NCBI GenBank assembly: GCA_036396535.1
Contig: DASWKR010000070.1
Span: forward strand, 42,709 to 106,708
From: Acidimicrobiia bacterium
GTDB lineage: Bacteria; Actinomycetota; Acidimicrobiia; Spongiisociales; UBA5794
Length of the DNA stretch: 64,000 bases
Reading direction: 5' to 3'
In this document: positions 17,608 to 26,634 of the stretch, one piece after another
Layout of the letters: each line of letters starts with the position of its first letter
Numbering within the stretch: the first letter of the stretch is position 1
The notes under the pieces: model-generated
The model's input: only the letters and a program-made list of their open reading frames with translations
The model's database searches: none
What the model was told of the DNA's origin: nothing
Made by a program: the position numbers and the translations under genes

Positions 17608-18555
17608 ATGGCGATCACCACACCCCGGGCGTACGCGCCGGACGCGGTGCGCAGGGTCTTGCAGCGCAAGAAGCGGGACGTGCGCGGCCGCACGTTCCAT
17701 GTCGGCCTGGTGGCGACGCTCCTGACGAGCGTGGCGATATTGGTGATCCTCATGGTGGATGTGGTTCTCGACAGCTTGACGGTCTGGGAGACCCGGAGCC
17801 TCGGAAGCTTCCTGACGAGCCAGCTGTCGGCGGATCCGGCGGTGGCCGGCATCGCCCAGGCGCTGTACGGCTCGATCGTGCTCATGATGTTCACGATCGC
17901 CATCGCATTCCCGCTGGGGATCTCGGCCGCCATCTACCTGGAGGAGTATGCCCGCGACACCCGCTTCACCAGGATCATCAACGCCAACATCCGCAACCTG
18001 GCGGGCGTCCCGTCGATCGTGTACGGCATCCTCGGCCTCGCCCTCTTCGTCAAGGCGTTGGAGTCGATCACGGGTCCCCAGGTCCACGGCAGAAGCGTCA
18101 TCTCGGGCGGCTTCACGCTGGGGCTGCTGGTTCTCCCCATCGTCATCATCACCACTGCGGAGGCGCTGCGCGCCGTACCCGGCGGGATACGCGAGGCTGC
18201 ATACGGCGTCGGCGCGACGCAATGGCAGATGATCCGTCAGCATGTGTTCCCCGTGGCAGCACCCGGGATCCTCACGGGGACCATCCTCTCGATAGGGCGT
18301 GCCTTCGGTGAAGCGGCGCCGCTCCTCATGGTCGGGGGGATCACGACGTTCTTCCAGGCAGGCGACGCCAGCATCGTCGAGCAGCTCCAAGGGCGGTTCA
18401 GCGCTCTCCCGGTTCTCGTCTTCTCTTGGGTCCGCTTTCCCCAAGACGAGTTCCGGGCCCTCACGGCCGCCCTGATCATCGTCATGCTCGTCGTGCTGCT
18501 TCTGATCAACGCCACAGGCATCTACCTGCGAAACCGGTACGAGAAGGACCTATGA
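17608..18555 (+). CDS. pstA: Phosphate ABC transporter permease PstA
   Basis: A 315-residue permease with a charged N-terminal cytoplasmic tail and about six membrane helices. The EAA loop is [20 protein letters not shown], and [12 protein letters not shown] is typical of PstA. It forms a heterodimer with PstC. Its stop codon overlaps the pstB start (ATGA). Confidence 0.92.
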   Translation: MAITTPRAYAPDAVRRVLQRKKRDVRGRTFHVGLVATLLTSVAILVILMVDVVLDSLTVWETRSLGSFLTSQLSADPAVAGIAQALYGSIVLMMFTIAIAFPLGISAAIYLEEYARDTRFTRIINANIRNLAGVPSIVYGILGLALFVKALESITGPQVHGRSVISGGFTLGLLVLPIVIITTAEALRAVPGGIREAAYGVGATQWQMIRQHVFPVAAPGILTGTILSIGRAFGEAAPLLMVGGITTFFQAGDASIVEQLQGRFSALPVLVFSWVRFPQDEFRALTAALIIVMLVVLLLINATGIYLRNRYEKDL

Positions 18556-19499
18556 GCCAAGAACGAGAGGGGGTACGCGAGATGCCGACGACCGAGACGA
18601 CCCGAGCCGCCCAGGATGGCGGCTCGAGGAGCGGGTTCGGCGAGCAGACCCATGACCGTCCGTTAGCGTCACGGCGCATGGAGGTCCCCGACGACAAGGC
18701 TCGCATAGACGACTTGAACGAGCATCCGGTGGTCATCGACGTTCGAGACCTGAACGTGTTCTACGGGGACTTCCACGCCGTCAAGGGCGTCGCCCTCCAG
18801 ATCAGGCAAAACGAGATCACCGCCCTCATCGGGCCCTCCGGGTGCGGCAAGTCGACGGTCCTTCGATGCTTCAACCGGATGAATGACCTCATCGACATCG
18901 CCCGCGTCGAGGGGGAGGTCCTCTATCACGGAGTGAACCTGTACGACACGGCCGTCGACCCCATCGAGGTCCGTCGCCACGTCGGCATGGTGTTCCAGAA
19001 GCCCAATCCGTTCCCGAAGTCGATCTACGACAACATCTCTTTCGGACCCAGGATCGCCGGCTACAAGGGCAACATGGATGACCTCGTCGAGCAGTCGCTC
19101 CTCCGGGCGGCGCTCTGGGACGAGGTGAAGGACAAGCTCAAGGAGTCTGCGTACGCGCTCTCCGGCGGCCAGCAGCAGCGACTGTGCATCGCCAGGGCGA
19201 TCGCCACCAATCCGGACGTCGTGCTCATGGACGAGCCGTGCTCGGCGCTCGACCCGATCGCCACGCTCCGCATCGAAGAGCTCATGCAGGAGCTCAAGGC
19301 CGACTACACGATCATCATCGTCACGCACAACATGCAGCAGGCGGCGCGCGTGAGCGACCGGACGGCCTTCTTCAACGTGCAGGTGAACGAGAAGGGCCAG
19401 CGGACCGGCCACCTCGTCGAGTTCGGCGAGACCGGGAGGATCTTCACGAATCCGATCGAGAAGGCGACTGAGGACTACATCACCGGTAGGTTTGGCTGA
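18552..19499 (+). CDS. pstB: Phosphate ABC transporter ATPase PstB
   Basis: A 315-residue ATPase. Walker A is GPSGCGKST (residues 94-102), the signature LSGGQQQRL is near 207, Walker B is [12 protein letters not shown] and the switch histidine lies in IIIVTHNM. It energises PstCA. The chosen ATG overlaps the pstA stop and has AAGGA in front. That gives an unusually long N-terminal extension of about 60 polar residues before the ABC domain; later ATGs at residues 11 and 43 are alternatives. Confidence 0.92.
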   Translation: MSQEREGVREMPTTETTRAAQDGGSRSGFGEQTHDRPLASRRMEVPDDKARIDDLNEHPVVIDVRDLNVFYGDFHAVKGVALQIRQNEITALIGPSGCGKSTVLRCFNRMNDLIDIARVEGEVLYHGVNLYDTAVDPIEVRRHVGMVFQKPNPFPKSIYDNISFGPRIAGYKGNMDDLVEQSLLRAALWDEVKDKLKESAYALSGGQQQRLCIARAIATNPDVVLMDEPCSALDPIATLRIEELMQELKADYTIIIVTHNMQQAARVSDRTAFFNVQVNEKGQRTGHLVEFGETGRIFTNPIEKATEDYITGRFG

Positions 19500-19513
19500 G
19501 AAGCGAGGGGCAG

Positions 19514-20221
19514 ATGACAGAGAACCCGACAGTCCGGACGCACGAGGACATCCGGCACCGATTCGACGAGGTGATGGAGCAGATCCGGCAAGGCCTCGTT
19601 CGGATGGGATCGCTCGTCGTCGAGAACGTCGAACGCGCCGGGACGGCGATGCGCGAGCGGCGCCTCGAGCTGATCCCGGTCGTCATGGAGGCGGACCAGG
19701 AGATCAACCGCCTCTACTCGCAGTATGAGTCGCTCGTGTTCGAGACCCTGGCCCGTCAGCAACCGGTGGCCGGCGACCTTCGCTTCCTCGTGGCGGCCAC
19801 CAGGATGCTCTACGAGCTGGAGCGCTCGGGTGACCTGGCCGTCAACTGCGTGAAGATGCTCGACAGAGAGGACGGGTTCCCGGACTCCCCCAAGCTGCTG
19901 GCGACGCTCGACGAGATGGTGCGCGGCGCAACGAAGGTCTTCACGATGGGAGTCGAGTCGCTCGCCGAGATGAGTCCGGACGCCGGCACTCGACTCGATG
20001 AAGCGGACGACGAGGTCGACAAGCTCGTGAGCCGCTTCTACACCGAGATCGGGCAGGAGAGCGAGAGGATCGGGCTCAACTCAGCCATCGCTCTCTCGCG
20101 AGTCGGCCGCTTCCTCGAGCGCATCGCCGACCATGCTGTGAACATAGGCGAGCACGTCACGTTCATCGTCACCGCTTCCTTCGCAGACGACACGCACGTG
20201 TCGATCCGCGAGGAGGACTGA
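19514..20221 (+). CDS. phoU: Phosphate transport regulator PhoU
   Basis: A 235-residue all-helical protein with two PhoU repeats. Metal-binding acidic motifs are visible in EADQEINRLYSQYE and EADDEVDKLVSRFY, and LERSGDLAVN and LERIADHAVNIGEHV mark the repeat ends. PhoU couples the Pst transporter to the sensor kinase and represses the Pho response when phosphate is plentiful. It starts 14 bp after pstB with a GAGGGG ribosome-binding site. Confidence 0.93.
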   Translation: MTENPTVRTHEDIRHRFDEVMEQIRQGLVRMGSLVVENVERAGTAMRERRLELIPVVMEADQEINRLYSQYESLVFETLARQQPVAGDLRFLVAATRMLYELERSGDLAVNCVKMLDREDGFPDSPKLLATLDEMVRGATKVFTMGVESLAEMSPDAGTRLDEADDEVDKLVSRFYTEIGQESERIGLNSAIALSRVGRFLERIADHAVNIGEHVTFIVTASFADDTHVSIREED

Positions 20222-20250
20222 CCGGCTTCTAACCTCGCGCATCCGCCGTC

Positions 20251-21462
20251 TTGGAGGGTGTCATCGACTTCTCGTACAGCGAGCGATGCGAGCAGCTCCG
20301 CACCGACCTGCGCGACTACATGGATGAGCACGTCTACCCGGCCGAGGAGTCGTTCCACGAGCTCAACGGCGGCGCCAGCCCCTACGACCCGCCGCCGGTC
20401 ATGGAGGCGCTCAAGCTGGAAGCCAGGCGCCGCGGGTTGTGGAACCTCTTCATGCCGGAGGAACGATGGGGCGCCGGCCTCGCCAACTCCGAGTACGCCC
20501 CGTTGGCTGAGATCATGGGGCGCAGCATCGAGGTCGCCCCCGAGGCGACGAACTGCTCCGCTCCCGACACCGGGAACATGGAGGTTCTGGCGGTGTTCGG
20601 GACGGCCGACCAGCAGGAGCGTTGGCTCGTTCCGCTCCTCGACGGCGAGATTCGCTCCTGCTTCTCGATGACCGAGCCTGCCGTCGCCAGCTCCGACCCC
20701 AGGAATCTCGAGACTCGCATCGAGCGGAGGGGCGACGGGTACGTCGTCAACGGGACGAAATGGTGGTCAACCGGCGCGATGGGCTCGACCTGCAGGGTGG
20801 CCATCGTGATGGGAGTGACCAATCCGGACGCCGACCCCAAGAGTCGCTACTCGATGATCCTCGTCCCGACCGACACGCCCGGAGTCGAGATTGTTCGCAA
20901 TCTCCCCGTCTTCGGCTACCACGACCGAGGAGGCCACGCCGAGATCCGCTACGACGACGTGCACGTCCCGGCGGAGAACCTCATCGCCTCGGACGGCGAC
21001 GGCTACATGATCGCTCAGGCGCGCCTCGGCCCGGGCCGCATCCACCACTGCATGCGAGCGATCGGGATGGCAGAGAGAGCGTTCGATCTGATGGTGGCGA
21101 GGGCGAAGGACCGCACCGCATTCGGCAGCGCCATCGCCGACAAGGGCGTCGTCCAGGACTGGATCGCAGAGGCGCGCTGGCGCATCGAGCAGGCCCGCCT
21201 CCTCGTCCTCAAGACCGCATGGCTGATCGACACGGTCGGCAACAGAGCAGCCGGCACCGAGATCTCGGCCATCAAGGTCGTGGTACCCAACATGGCACTC
21301 TGGGTCATCGACAAGGCGATCCAGGTGCACGGCGGGGCCGGCGTCAGCGACGACACCCCCCTTGCCCGGATGTGGGCCCACGTGCGGACGCTGCGCATCG
21401 CAGACGGCCCGGACGAGGTCCACAGCATGGTCGTCGCACGTCGGGAGCTCGGCCGCTACTGA
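20251..21462 (+). CDS. Acyl-CoA dehydrogenase
   Basis: A flavoprotein of about 400 residues with the acyl-CoA dehydrogenase fold: CFSMTEPAVASSDP (FAD/substrate binding), NGTKWWSTGA, and the C-terminal segment IQVHGGAGVSDDTPLARMW. It would oxidise an acyl-CoA at C2-C3 with electrons passed to ETF; the substrate is not predictable. The start is awkward: the only in-frame standard codon near the N-terminus is TTG at 20251, which lacks a ribosome-binding site. A GGAGGG sequence (20253-20258) instead sits four bases before an in-frame ATC at 20263. The 3-prime end overlaps the convergent kinase gene by 7 bp. Confidence 0.82.
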   Translation: MEGVIDFSYSERCEQLRTDLRDYMDEHVYPAEESFHELNGGASPYDPPPVMEALKLEARRRGLWNLFMPEERWGAGLANSEYAPLAEIMGRSIEVAPEATNCSAPDTGNMEVLAVFGTADQQERWLVPLLDGEIRSCFSMTEPAVASSDPRNLETRIERRGDGYVVNGTKWWSTGAMGSTCRVAIVMGVTNPDADPKSRYSMILVPTDTPGVEIVRNLPVFGYHDRGGHAEIRYDDVHVPAENLIASDGDGYMIAQARLGPGRIHHCMRAIGMAERAFDLMVARAKDRTAFGSAIADKGVVQDWIAEARWRIEQARLLVLKTAWLIDTVGNRAAGTEISAIKVVVPNMALWVIDKAIQVHGGAGVSDDTPLARMWAHVRTLRIADGPDEVHSMVVARRELGRY

Positions 21463-23309
21463 GCGGCCACCGCCCTAGGGCTCGAATCGCGAGGCATCTG
21501 CAGGGTGGATGCGGCGAGCAGCGTGAGCCGAAAGATCGACGCCTCCCCGACGTGGAGGTACGCCAGGTTGCCTCCCATGAGCGCCGCCAGGCTGCGAGCA
21601 ACGGCGAGGCCCATCCCGACCGAGTGGGGCCTCCTCCCGTCCCCCTCCTCGTGGTCGAACGGGTCGAACATCGTCACCACCCTGGGGAGCGGGATCGGGC
21701 CTCCCGAATCGCACACGTCGATCACCACGTCGTCGGCGCCGCCGCGCACGTCCACCCACACGTCCGATCCCCCGTACCGGAAGGCGTTCGTCAGGAGGTT
21801 GCGCACGATCTGCCGGAGTCGCAGCGGGTCGGCGGCGGCCGTGGCGGTTCCCCGCAGCCGGACATCGCGGTCCCATTCGCGGCCGAGCGCCTTGGCGGTG
21901 TGGGCGACGACCTCGCCCACATCGACCGGTAGGCAATGGACGGTCATGGTGCCCGCTTCGAGGCGGGTCATCGTCAGCAGGTCCTCGACGATGCTCGCGA
22001 GGTCGGCGGCCTGCCTGGCGATCAGCTCGACGAGCGATCGAGCTTCGGCGGGCTCGAAGGCATCCCAGGCGTCTGCGAGCTCGGTTGCGAACCCGAGCAC
22101 TGCTGCCAGCGGCGTCCGCAGCTCGTGGCTGACGCTGGCGAGGAAGTCGCGCTTCGAGTGATCGAGCTTCTCGAGCTCGACGACACGCAGCTGGGCAACC
22201 TCCGCCTCGCGCCGCGTCTGCTCGACCTGGAGTCGTTCTGCCGTGAGCATGGCGCGCAGCTCGTTCGCCTCGCTGCGAACTGCGCCGTCGAGCCGGTGAT
22301 ACTCACGATGCGCCACGAGTGCACCTTCGTGGTCGCCGAGAGCCTCGAGGGCATCGGCGCGCAGCGAAGCTGCCCGTGCGAGGTTGCGGTTGTTGCCGGA
22401 GGCGGCGCTCTGGTCGGCGACCCACGCGGTGATCTCGAGCGCTTCGCGCGGCCGCCCGCCGGCCGTCAGCCACTCGGCGCGGTCGAGAGCGATCTCGGCG
22501 ACGAGCGTGTCGAATCCCCCCCGTGCAGCCACCAACTGTGCCTCAGCCGCCTCGGCGAGAGCCGCCTCGACGTTGCCGGCTCGGGCGTGGACCTGGGCGA
22601 GGAGGGAACGACCGTAGGCGACCGTGTTGCGGCCCGCGTCGCCGAGTCCCGAGCCGCACGCGATCACCTCGCGGGCGACGGTCTCGGTCTCCACGATGAG
22701 GTTGGAGGCGTTCGGCTGTTCTTCCTCGGCGACGACGAGAAGCTCGAAACCTCGGTTGATCATCGCCATGGCGACGCGCAGCGGATCATGCAGGTCGGAG
22801 AAGACGCCTTGCGCCTCGGAGAACAGCTTGGCTGCTCCGCCATGGCGGCCGGCGTGGCTCATGGCGAGCGCGGTCAGGTTCATGAGCACGCCGCGGCCGA
22901 GCCTGTCGCCGGCGTGCTCCATGGGGGCGACCGCCCGCTCCAGGTAGTCGAGCGCCGTAGCAGTGTCTCCGGCGTCCGAGTAGATGTCCCCGATGGCCAT
23001 CAGCGCGTTGGCGGTCCCGACGGGATCACCGGTCGCCTCGAAGTGCTCCAGGACGGCGAGCTGCTCGACGAGCGACTCGGAGAGCCGGCCGAGCGACCCG
23101 AGCGCCCAAGCGCGGTTGTGCCTGGCCCACGCCATGCCGTCGGAGTCGCCGAGGCGACGCGCCAGCTCGATCGCTTCTTCGGCGACCGCCACGGCTTCCA
23201 GCGAGTCGTACTCGAAGAGGCTCGCCGCCAGGGCGGTCAAGGCACGCTGGCGCCCCGCCTCGTCCGAGGCGGCGTCGACTGCTGCCCGCGCCGTCGCCAG
23301 CGTGTCCAT
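21456..23309 (-). CDS. Soluble histidine kinase with N-terminal TPR domain
   Basis: A 617-residue protein without membrane helices. Residues 1-340 are tetratricopeptide-like helical repeats (e.g. WARHNRAWALGSLGRLSESL, ANALMAIGDIYSDAGDTATA), followed by a short coiled coil. A HisKA domain with His395 in FLASVSHELRTP and a HATPase domain (LLTNAFRYGGS, MGLAVARSLAALMGG) follow. It is a cytoplasmic sensor kinase in which the TPR part probably receives a protein or peptide signal. No response regulator gene is adjacent, so it is an orphan. The N-box glycine region is slightly divergent (DSGGPIP), so activity is likely but not certain. Confidence 0.82.
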   Translation of the reverse strand: MDTLATARAAVDAASDEAGRQRALTALAASLFEYDSLEAVAVAEEAIELARRLGDSDGMAWARHNRAWALGSLGRLSESLVEQLAVLEHFEATGDPVGTANALMAIGDIYSDAGDTATALDYLERAVAPMEHAGDRLGRGVLMNLTALAMSHAGRHGGAAKLFSEAQGVFSDLHDPLRVAMAMINRGFELLVVAEEEQPNASNLIVETETVAREVIACGSGLGDAGRNTVAYGRSLLAQVHARAGNVEAALAEAAEAQLVAARGGFDTLVAEIALDRAEWLTAGGRPREALEITAWVADQSAASGNNRNLARAASLRADALEALGDHEGALVAHREYHRLDGAVRSEANELRAMLTAERLQVEQTRREAEVAQLRVVELEKLDHSKRDFLASVSHELRTPLAAVLGFATELADAWDAFEPAEARSLVELIARQAADLASIVEDLLTMTRLEAGTMTVHCLPVDVGEVVAHTAKALGREWDRDVRLRGTATAAADPLRLRQIVRNLLTNAFRYGGSDVWVDVRGGADDVVIDVCDSGGPIPLPRVVTMFDPFDHEEGDGRRPHSVGMGLAVARSLAALMGGNLAYLHVGEASIFRLTLLAASTLQMPRDSSPRAVAAQ

Positions 23310-23367
23310 CTCACGGTGATTTCGGCTGTTCAGGCCCTGGGATGAAGCACTGTCCCTCAGCCGAGCA

Positions 23368-24291
23368 TCAGCCGAATATGCCCCGCCAGAAGCGCCTGAA
23401 TATGTTCAAGGCACTCGGCTGGGGGAGCTCGACGAGGACCTCTTCGAGGTGATCGGGAGGAAGGTCGCCGACGAGGAGGTAGGTCGACCCTCCTGCCTGC
23501 CACGACACCCACACGTCGGTCGCCGTCGCCAGCCTCTTGTAGTCACGTCCGTCGATCTCGAAGCCGACCGCATCCTCGAATTGCTCCGCCTGCCGTTCGA
23601 GCTCGAAGAGCGAGAAGGAGAAGAGCCCATCCGTGTAGAAGGCTTGGACCACGTCGTCGGGGCCTGAGTACATGTCTGCGAGCCGGTAGCCGGCAGCGTC
23701 GTCGGGGAGCTTGGTGGTATCGATCGACAGCAGCACGTCCGAGATCCCCTCGTCCGACTTGTCGATCGCATACGCCTTCCATGGTGTCGAGTCGAACTGC
23801 ATCATCGTCGACAGCCGGAAGAGCCTGCCGTCACCGTCGTAGATCTCCGTGGTGAGAGCCGCTCCGGTCTCCTCGTCGAACACGATCTTGGCTCGTACCG
23901 CACCGTCGTCCTCGAGGATGGCGACCGATTCGGCGTCGCGGCCGAGGCGCCGAGCTGCCACCGGGTCCGAGGCCGAGTAGCGATCGCTGGCGTACCGCTT
24001 CCATGCCGAAACGACGATCGAGCCTGCGCTCCCGTCGGCGAAGACCTTGCCTGCGTCGACGACCCTCCCGCCCTGCAGCATGGTCAGGCTTCCGGCGTGC
24101 TCGACCTCGATGACGGCGACCAGGGACTCGCCGTCCCATCGAGCGATCACGACCTGGGATCCTGCGTAGTCCGCTTCGGCCGCCGCCTCCAGATAGTCCT
24201 CGAGGTCGAACGCCAGCGCGACGGGGATCGAGGCGATGGACGCCAGCCCGGCGACGGCGACGACGAACGCTCCCCTCACCGTCCGGGTCAT
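23368..24291 (-). CDS. Secreted RseB/MucB-like regulator of the ECF system
   Basis: A 307-residue protein with an N-terminal signal peptide (VVAVAGLASIASIPVALA). The N-terminal half resembles the MucB/RseB lipoprotein-like fold (SAWKRYASDRYSASDPVAARR, VRAKIVFDEETGAALTTEIY) and the second half has a separate beta domain. In other bacteria RseB senses mislocalised lipoproteins or LPS and shields the anti-sigma factor. Its ATG overlaps the anti-sigma stop (ATGA), so it probably acts on that anti-sigma factor outside the membrane. The frame continues far upstream, but this start fits both the signal peptide and the junction. Assignment is by fold pattern and context. Confidence 0.65.
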   Translation of the reverse strand: MTRTVRGAFVVAVAGLASIASIPVALAFDLEDYLEAAAEADYAGSQVVIARWDGESLVAVIEVEHAGSLTMLQGGRVVDAGKVFADGSAGSIVVSAWKRYASDRYSASDPVAARRLGRDAESVAILEDDGAVRAKIVFDEETGAALTTEIYDGDGRLFRLSTMMQFDSTPWKAYAIDKSDEGISDVLLSIDTTKLPDDAAGYRLADMYSGPDDVVQAFYTDGLFSFSLFELERQAEQFEDAVGFEIDGRDYKRLATATDVWVSWQAGGSTYLLVGDLPPDHLEEVLVELPQPSALNIFRRFWRGIFG

Positions 24292-24905
24292 GGCTCCACC
24301 CGGGACGAGAACCCGGTCGGGATGACGGAGAAGCCGGCTTCGAGCGATGCCCTTGCGATGTGACGGTCGGCGATCGTGTCGAGATCGATGGGCGTCGACT
24401 CGTCGCGGCCCGCTGCGAGGCCGAGGACGAGGGCTGCGACGGCAGCTGCGCTCACCCCGCCGGCGACGACGCGGCGGGTCCTCGTGCGGCGCCGTGCCGC
24501 CAGGTGATCCTCGTGGTTCCAGTTGAGCTCCGGAAGCTCGACTCCGGGGAGCGCCCTCACGGCGGTCCTGGCGAGGTCGAGGTCCTGCAACTCGCGCCTG
24601 CAGTCTTCGCATGTCACGACGTGGCTGCCGATGATGCGCTGCTCCTGGGTGTTGAGCTCCCCGTCGAGGTACGCAGACAGATCCTCGCCGTAGTGGGCGA
24701 ACGGGATCAGGTTGTCGGGGACCTGCAGCGTCGGCAGGAGACGCACCGCGGTCCTCGCCTCCTTGAGGTTGCGGAACTCGGCGATGCAGTCGAGGCACGT
24801 CTCGACGTGCTCGACGACGGCTTGCAGCTCCCCCGGCCGCAACTCACCGTCGAGGTAGGCGGAGAGGAGCTCCTCGACCTGGCAGGCGTCTCTCAGATCG
24901 GCCAT
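24288..24905 (-). CDS. Transmembrane anti-sigma factor with two zinc-finger domains
   Basis: A 205-residue protein with two tandem ZAS-type anti-sigma modules: HVETCLDC (His33, Cys37, Cys40) and HVVTCEDC (His95, Cys99, Cys102). Each follows an LSAYLDGEL helix. One membrane segment lies at about residues 147-167, and a short extracytoplasmic tail of about 38 residues follows. It should hold the ECF sigma factor at the membrane until a signal releases it. Two ZAS copies in one protein are less usual than one. The ATG lies 13 bases inside the sigma gene, indicating coupled translation. Confidence 0.85.
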   Translation of the reverse strand: MADLRDACQVEELLSAYLDGELRPGELQAVVEHVETCLDCIAEFRNLKEARTAVRLLPTLQVPDNLIPFAHYGEDLSAYLDGELNTQEQRIIGSHVVTCEDCRRELQDLDLARTAVRALPGVELPELNWNHEDHLAARRRTRTRRVVAGGVSAAAVAALVLGLAAGRDESTPIDLDTIADRHIARASLEAGFSVIPTGFSSRVEP

Positions 24906-25402
24906 GTCAACAGCCCCCTGAGTTGCTTGCGACCCCGGTGGATCCTGCTCCGGACGGTGCCGACGGGCGCGTCGACCGCGACGGAGATCTCCTCGTAGGT
25001 GAGCCCGACCACGTCGCACAGAACGACGCACTCGCGAAACTCGAACGGGATCTTGAGGAGCGCGGACTGCACGTCTTCCGAGAGCCTGACGGATGCGAGC
25101 ACCTCGTCTGGCGAAGGAGTGGAGCCGATCGAGGTGTGATCGTCGTCCGGGAGCTGGGCCGTCGGCCTGCGCTTCTTCCTCCGCACGTCGTCGAGGAATG
25201 CGTTGCGTGTGATGCGCCACAGCCAGCCCTCGAAGGAGCCGGGGGTGTAGTCGGAGAGACCCTTGCGAACACGGAGGAGGACCTCTTGCACGAGATCGGA
25301 CGCATCGTCCGGGTTTCCGGTGAGCCGGTATGCGAAGTTGTAGATCTTCCGCCCATAGCGCCGCGCGACATCTTCCCAACTCGGGACGAACTCTTCAGGC
25401 AC
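24893..25402 (-). CDS. ECF RNA polymerase sigma factor
   Basis: A 169-residue group-4 sigma factor. Region 2 contains YRLTGNPDDASDLVQEVLLR and FEGWLWRITRNAFLD; region 4 contains LTYEEISVAVDAPVGTVRSR. Linkage with a ZAS anti-sigma, an RseB-like protein and tatA is like the SigE stress locus of mycobacteria. Two GTG starts are possible. The one at 25402 has GGGGAG in front. The one at 25429 lacks a ribosome-binding site and would overlap the ECF-type promoter, so 25402 is chosen. Confidence 0.88.
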   Translation of the reverse strand: MPEEFVPSWEDVARRYGRKIYNFAYRLTGNPDDASDLVQEVLLRVRKGLSDYTPGSFEGWLWRITRNAFLDDVRRKKRRPTAQLPDDDHTSIGSTPSPDEVLASVRLSEDVQSALLKIPFEFRECVVLCDVVGLTYEEISVAVDAPVGTVRSRIHRGRKQLRGLLTWPI

Positions 25403-25429
25403 AGCTCTCCCCTGCTCTCCAGGGGTCAC

Positions 25430-25456
25430 AACGAAATCGGGCGGGACCCGGTTCCC
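25430..25456 (-). promoter_or_regulatory. ECF-type promoter in front of the sigma gene
   Basis: On the minus strand GGGAACC (25450-25456) is followed after exactly 16 bases by CGTT (25430-25433). This matches the classic ECF pattern recognised by SigE/RpoE-like factors, GGAAC then about 16-17 bases then CGTT. Transcription would begin near 25423 and reach the sigma start at 25402. It lies between the tatA stop and the sigma gene, so the sigma factor probably activates its own operon. Confidence 0.68.
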
Positions 25457-25459
25457 GGA

Positions 25460-25630
25460 TCAGGTCTGGTCTGAGGTCTCGTCCTCGGCGGCGCCTTCGG
25501 AGATGCCCTTGCGGAACTCCTTGGCAGACGAACCGAGCGAGCGCGCCAGGTCGGGAAGCTTCTTCGCACCGAAGAGGAGGAGGATGATCACCAGGACGAT
25601 GACGATCTCCCAGCCGTTGAAATTCCGCAC
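25460..25630 (-). CDS. tatA: Twin-arginine translocase small subunit TatA/TatE
   Basis: A 56-residue protein: a very short N-terminus, one membrane helix (WEIVIVLVIILLLFG), the FGAKKLPDLARSLG hinge and amphipathic helix, and an acidic tail. This is the TatA/E architecture, which forms the export pore for folded proteins; TatB would usually be longer. The GTG start has AAGGAG six bases before it, while the frame is open 63 nt further. It lies upstream of the sigma operon, as tatB does in the mycobacterial sigE region. A TACACT -10-like box lies at 25655-25660. Confidence 0.85.
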   Translation of the reverse strand: MRNFNGWEIVIVLVIILLLFGAKKLPDLARSLGSSAKEFRKGISEGAAEDETSDQT

Positions 25631-25716
25631 GTGGTGCTCCTTGCGTCGGCCGCCAGTGTACCCCGCCCCACCTCCTAGGCACGAGCCGGGCACACCAACC
25701 AGATATGGCGAGCCGG

Positions 25717-26634
25717 CTACCCCATGGCTATGGAGTCGACAAACGCCTGCATCCGTTCCCTCGTGATGAAACGGATGCGCGGCTCTCGCTTCTCCTTGGC
25801 GTAGACGGCGTACGGGCCGAACTTGTCCGAGAACAGGAAGCCGCGATCGGCGCGGGCGCTGATGAAGCCGTACATGAACTGGTCGATCGCCGACTCCGCC
25901 AGCTCCGGGTACGACCCGGGAGCATGGTCGACGAACGAGACGTAGCTCGTCCCGCCCCGACCGGTTGCGAGGAACGTCCCCGCCTTCGCTTGCGGGCTGA
26001 GGAGGTACCCGGCGTGCTCGAGGAGAGCACCGCAGAGGACGGAGGCAGGCGCCGTCGCCGGATCGACGCCCTTCGCTCGGATCGCCGAGTCGATCGACGA
26101 TGGGAGCCGCAGGTCGACGCCGAGCGGGGGCAGGTCGTCGCGCCCCGGCCCCGTGGAGATCGCCGGCGGGGCAGACGGCTCGATCGCAGTTAGGGCCGCC
26201 AGCGGGTCATGGTGGACGATGGCAGGGGCGTCGTGCTCGTCGCGATGCTCCTCGGGAAGAGGAGGCGGCGCCTCGTCGATCGGCATGGTCGCCACGAGCC
26301 GAGCCGACCCGTCCCGCATGCCGTACACCTCGAGCGACTCGATGTTCTCGATCGGGAGTCCCTGGGTGCGCTTGCGGCGCAGCGCCTCGTATCCCTGCTT
26401 GAGCATGAGGTCGCGCATCATGTCGTCGTCGCCTGCCGAGGCGGGCACGTCGAAGGTGACCCGTGCCGTCGATCCGTGGACGTGAAAGTCGGTCTCTTGC
26501 TTGAGGAGCCGCGTGAAGTCGCTGCGCTCTGACTTGGTGGCCGGCTCACCGGCTCCAGGCGACCGATCCTTGAGGAACCACCACACGGCGAAGCCGAGGA
26601 CGACGAGCACGATGGCGGCCAGGACGTACGGCAA
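25717..26634 (-). CDS. Membrane-anchored protein of unknown function
   Basis: A 305-residue protein I do not recognise. One N-terminal membrane helix (VLAAIVLVVLGFAVWWFL) is followed by a charged linker, an alpha/beta domain to about residue 115, a Pro/His/Asp-rich linker (APPPLPEEHRDEHD) and a C-terminal alpha/beta domain from about 160. No catalytic motif is apparent. The start is TTG, supported by a GAAGGAGAAGG purine stretch upstream. It precedes tatA by 86 bp on the same strand, so a role at the cell envelope is possible, but this is only context. Confidence 0.6.
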   Translation of the reverse strand: MPYVLAAIVLVVLGFAVWWFLKDRSPGAGEPATKSERSDFTRLLKQETDFHVHGSTARVTFDVPASAGDDDMMRDLMLKQGYEALRRKRTQGLPIENIESLEVYGMRDGSARLVATMPIDEAPPPLPEEHRDEHDAPAIVHHDPLAALTAIEPSAPPAISTGPGRDDLPPLGVDLRLPSSIDSAIRAKGVDPATAPASVLCGALLEHAGYLLSPQAKAGTFLATGRGGTSYVSFVDHAPGSYPELAESAIDQFMYGFISARADRGFLFSDKFGPYAVYAKEKREPRIRFITRERMQAFVDSIAMG

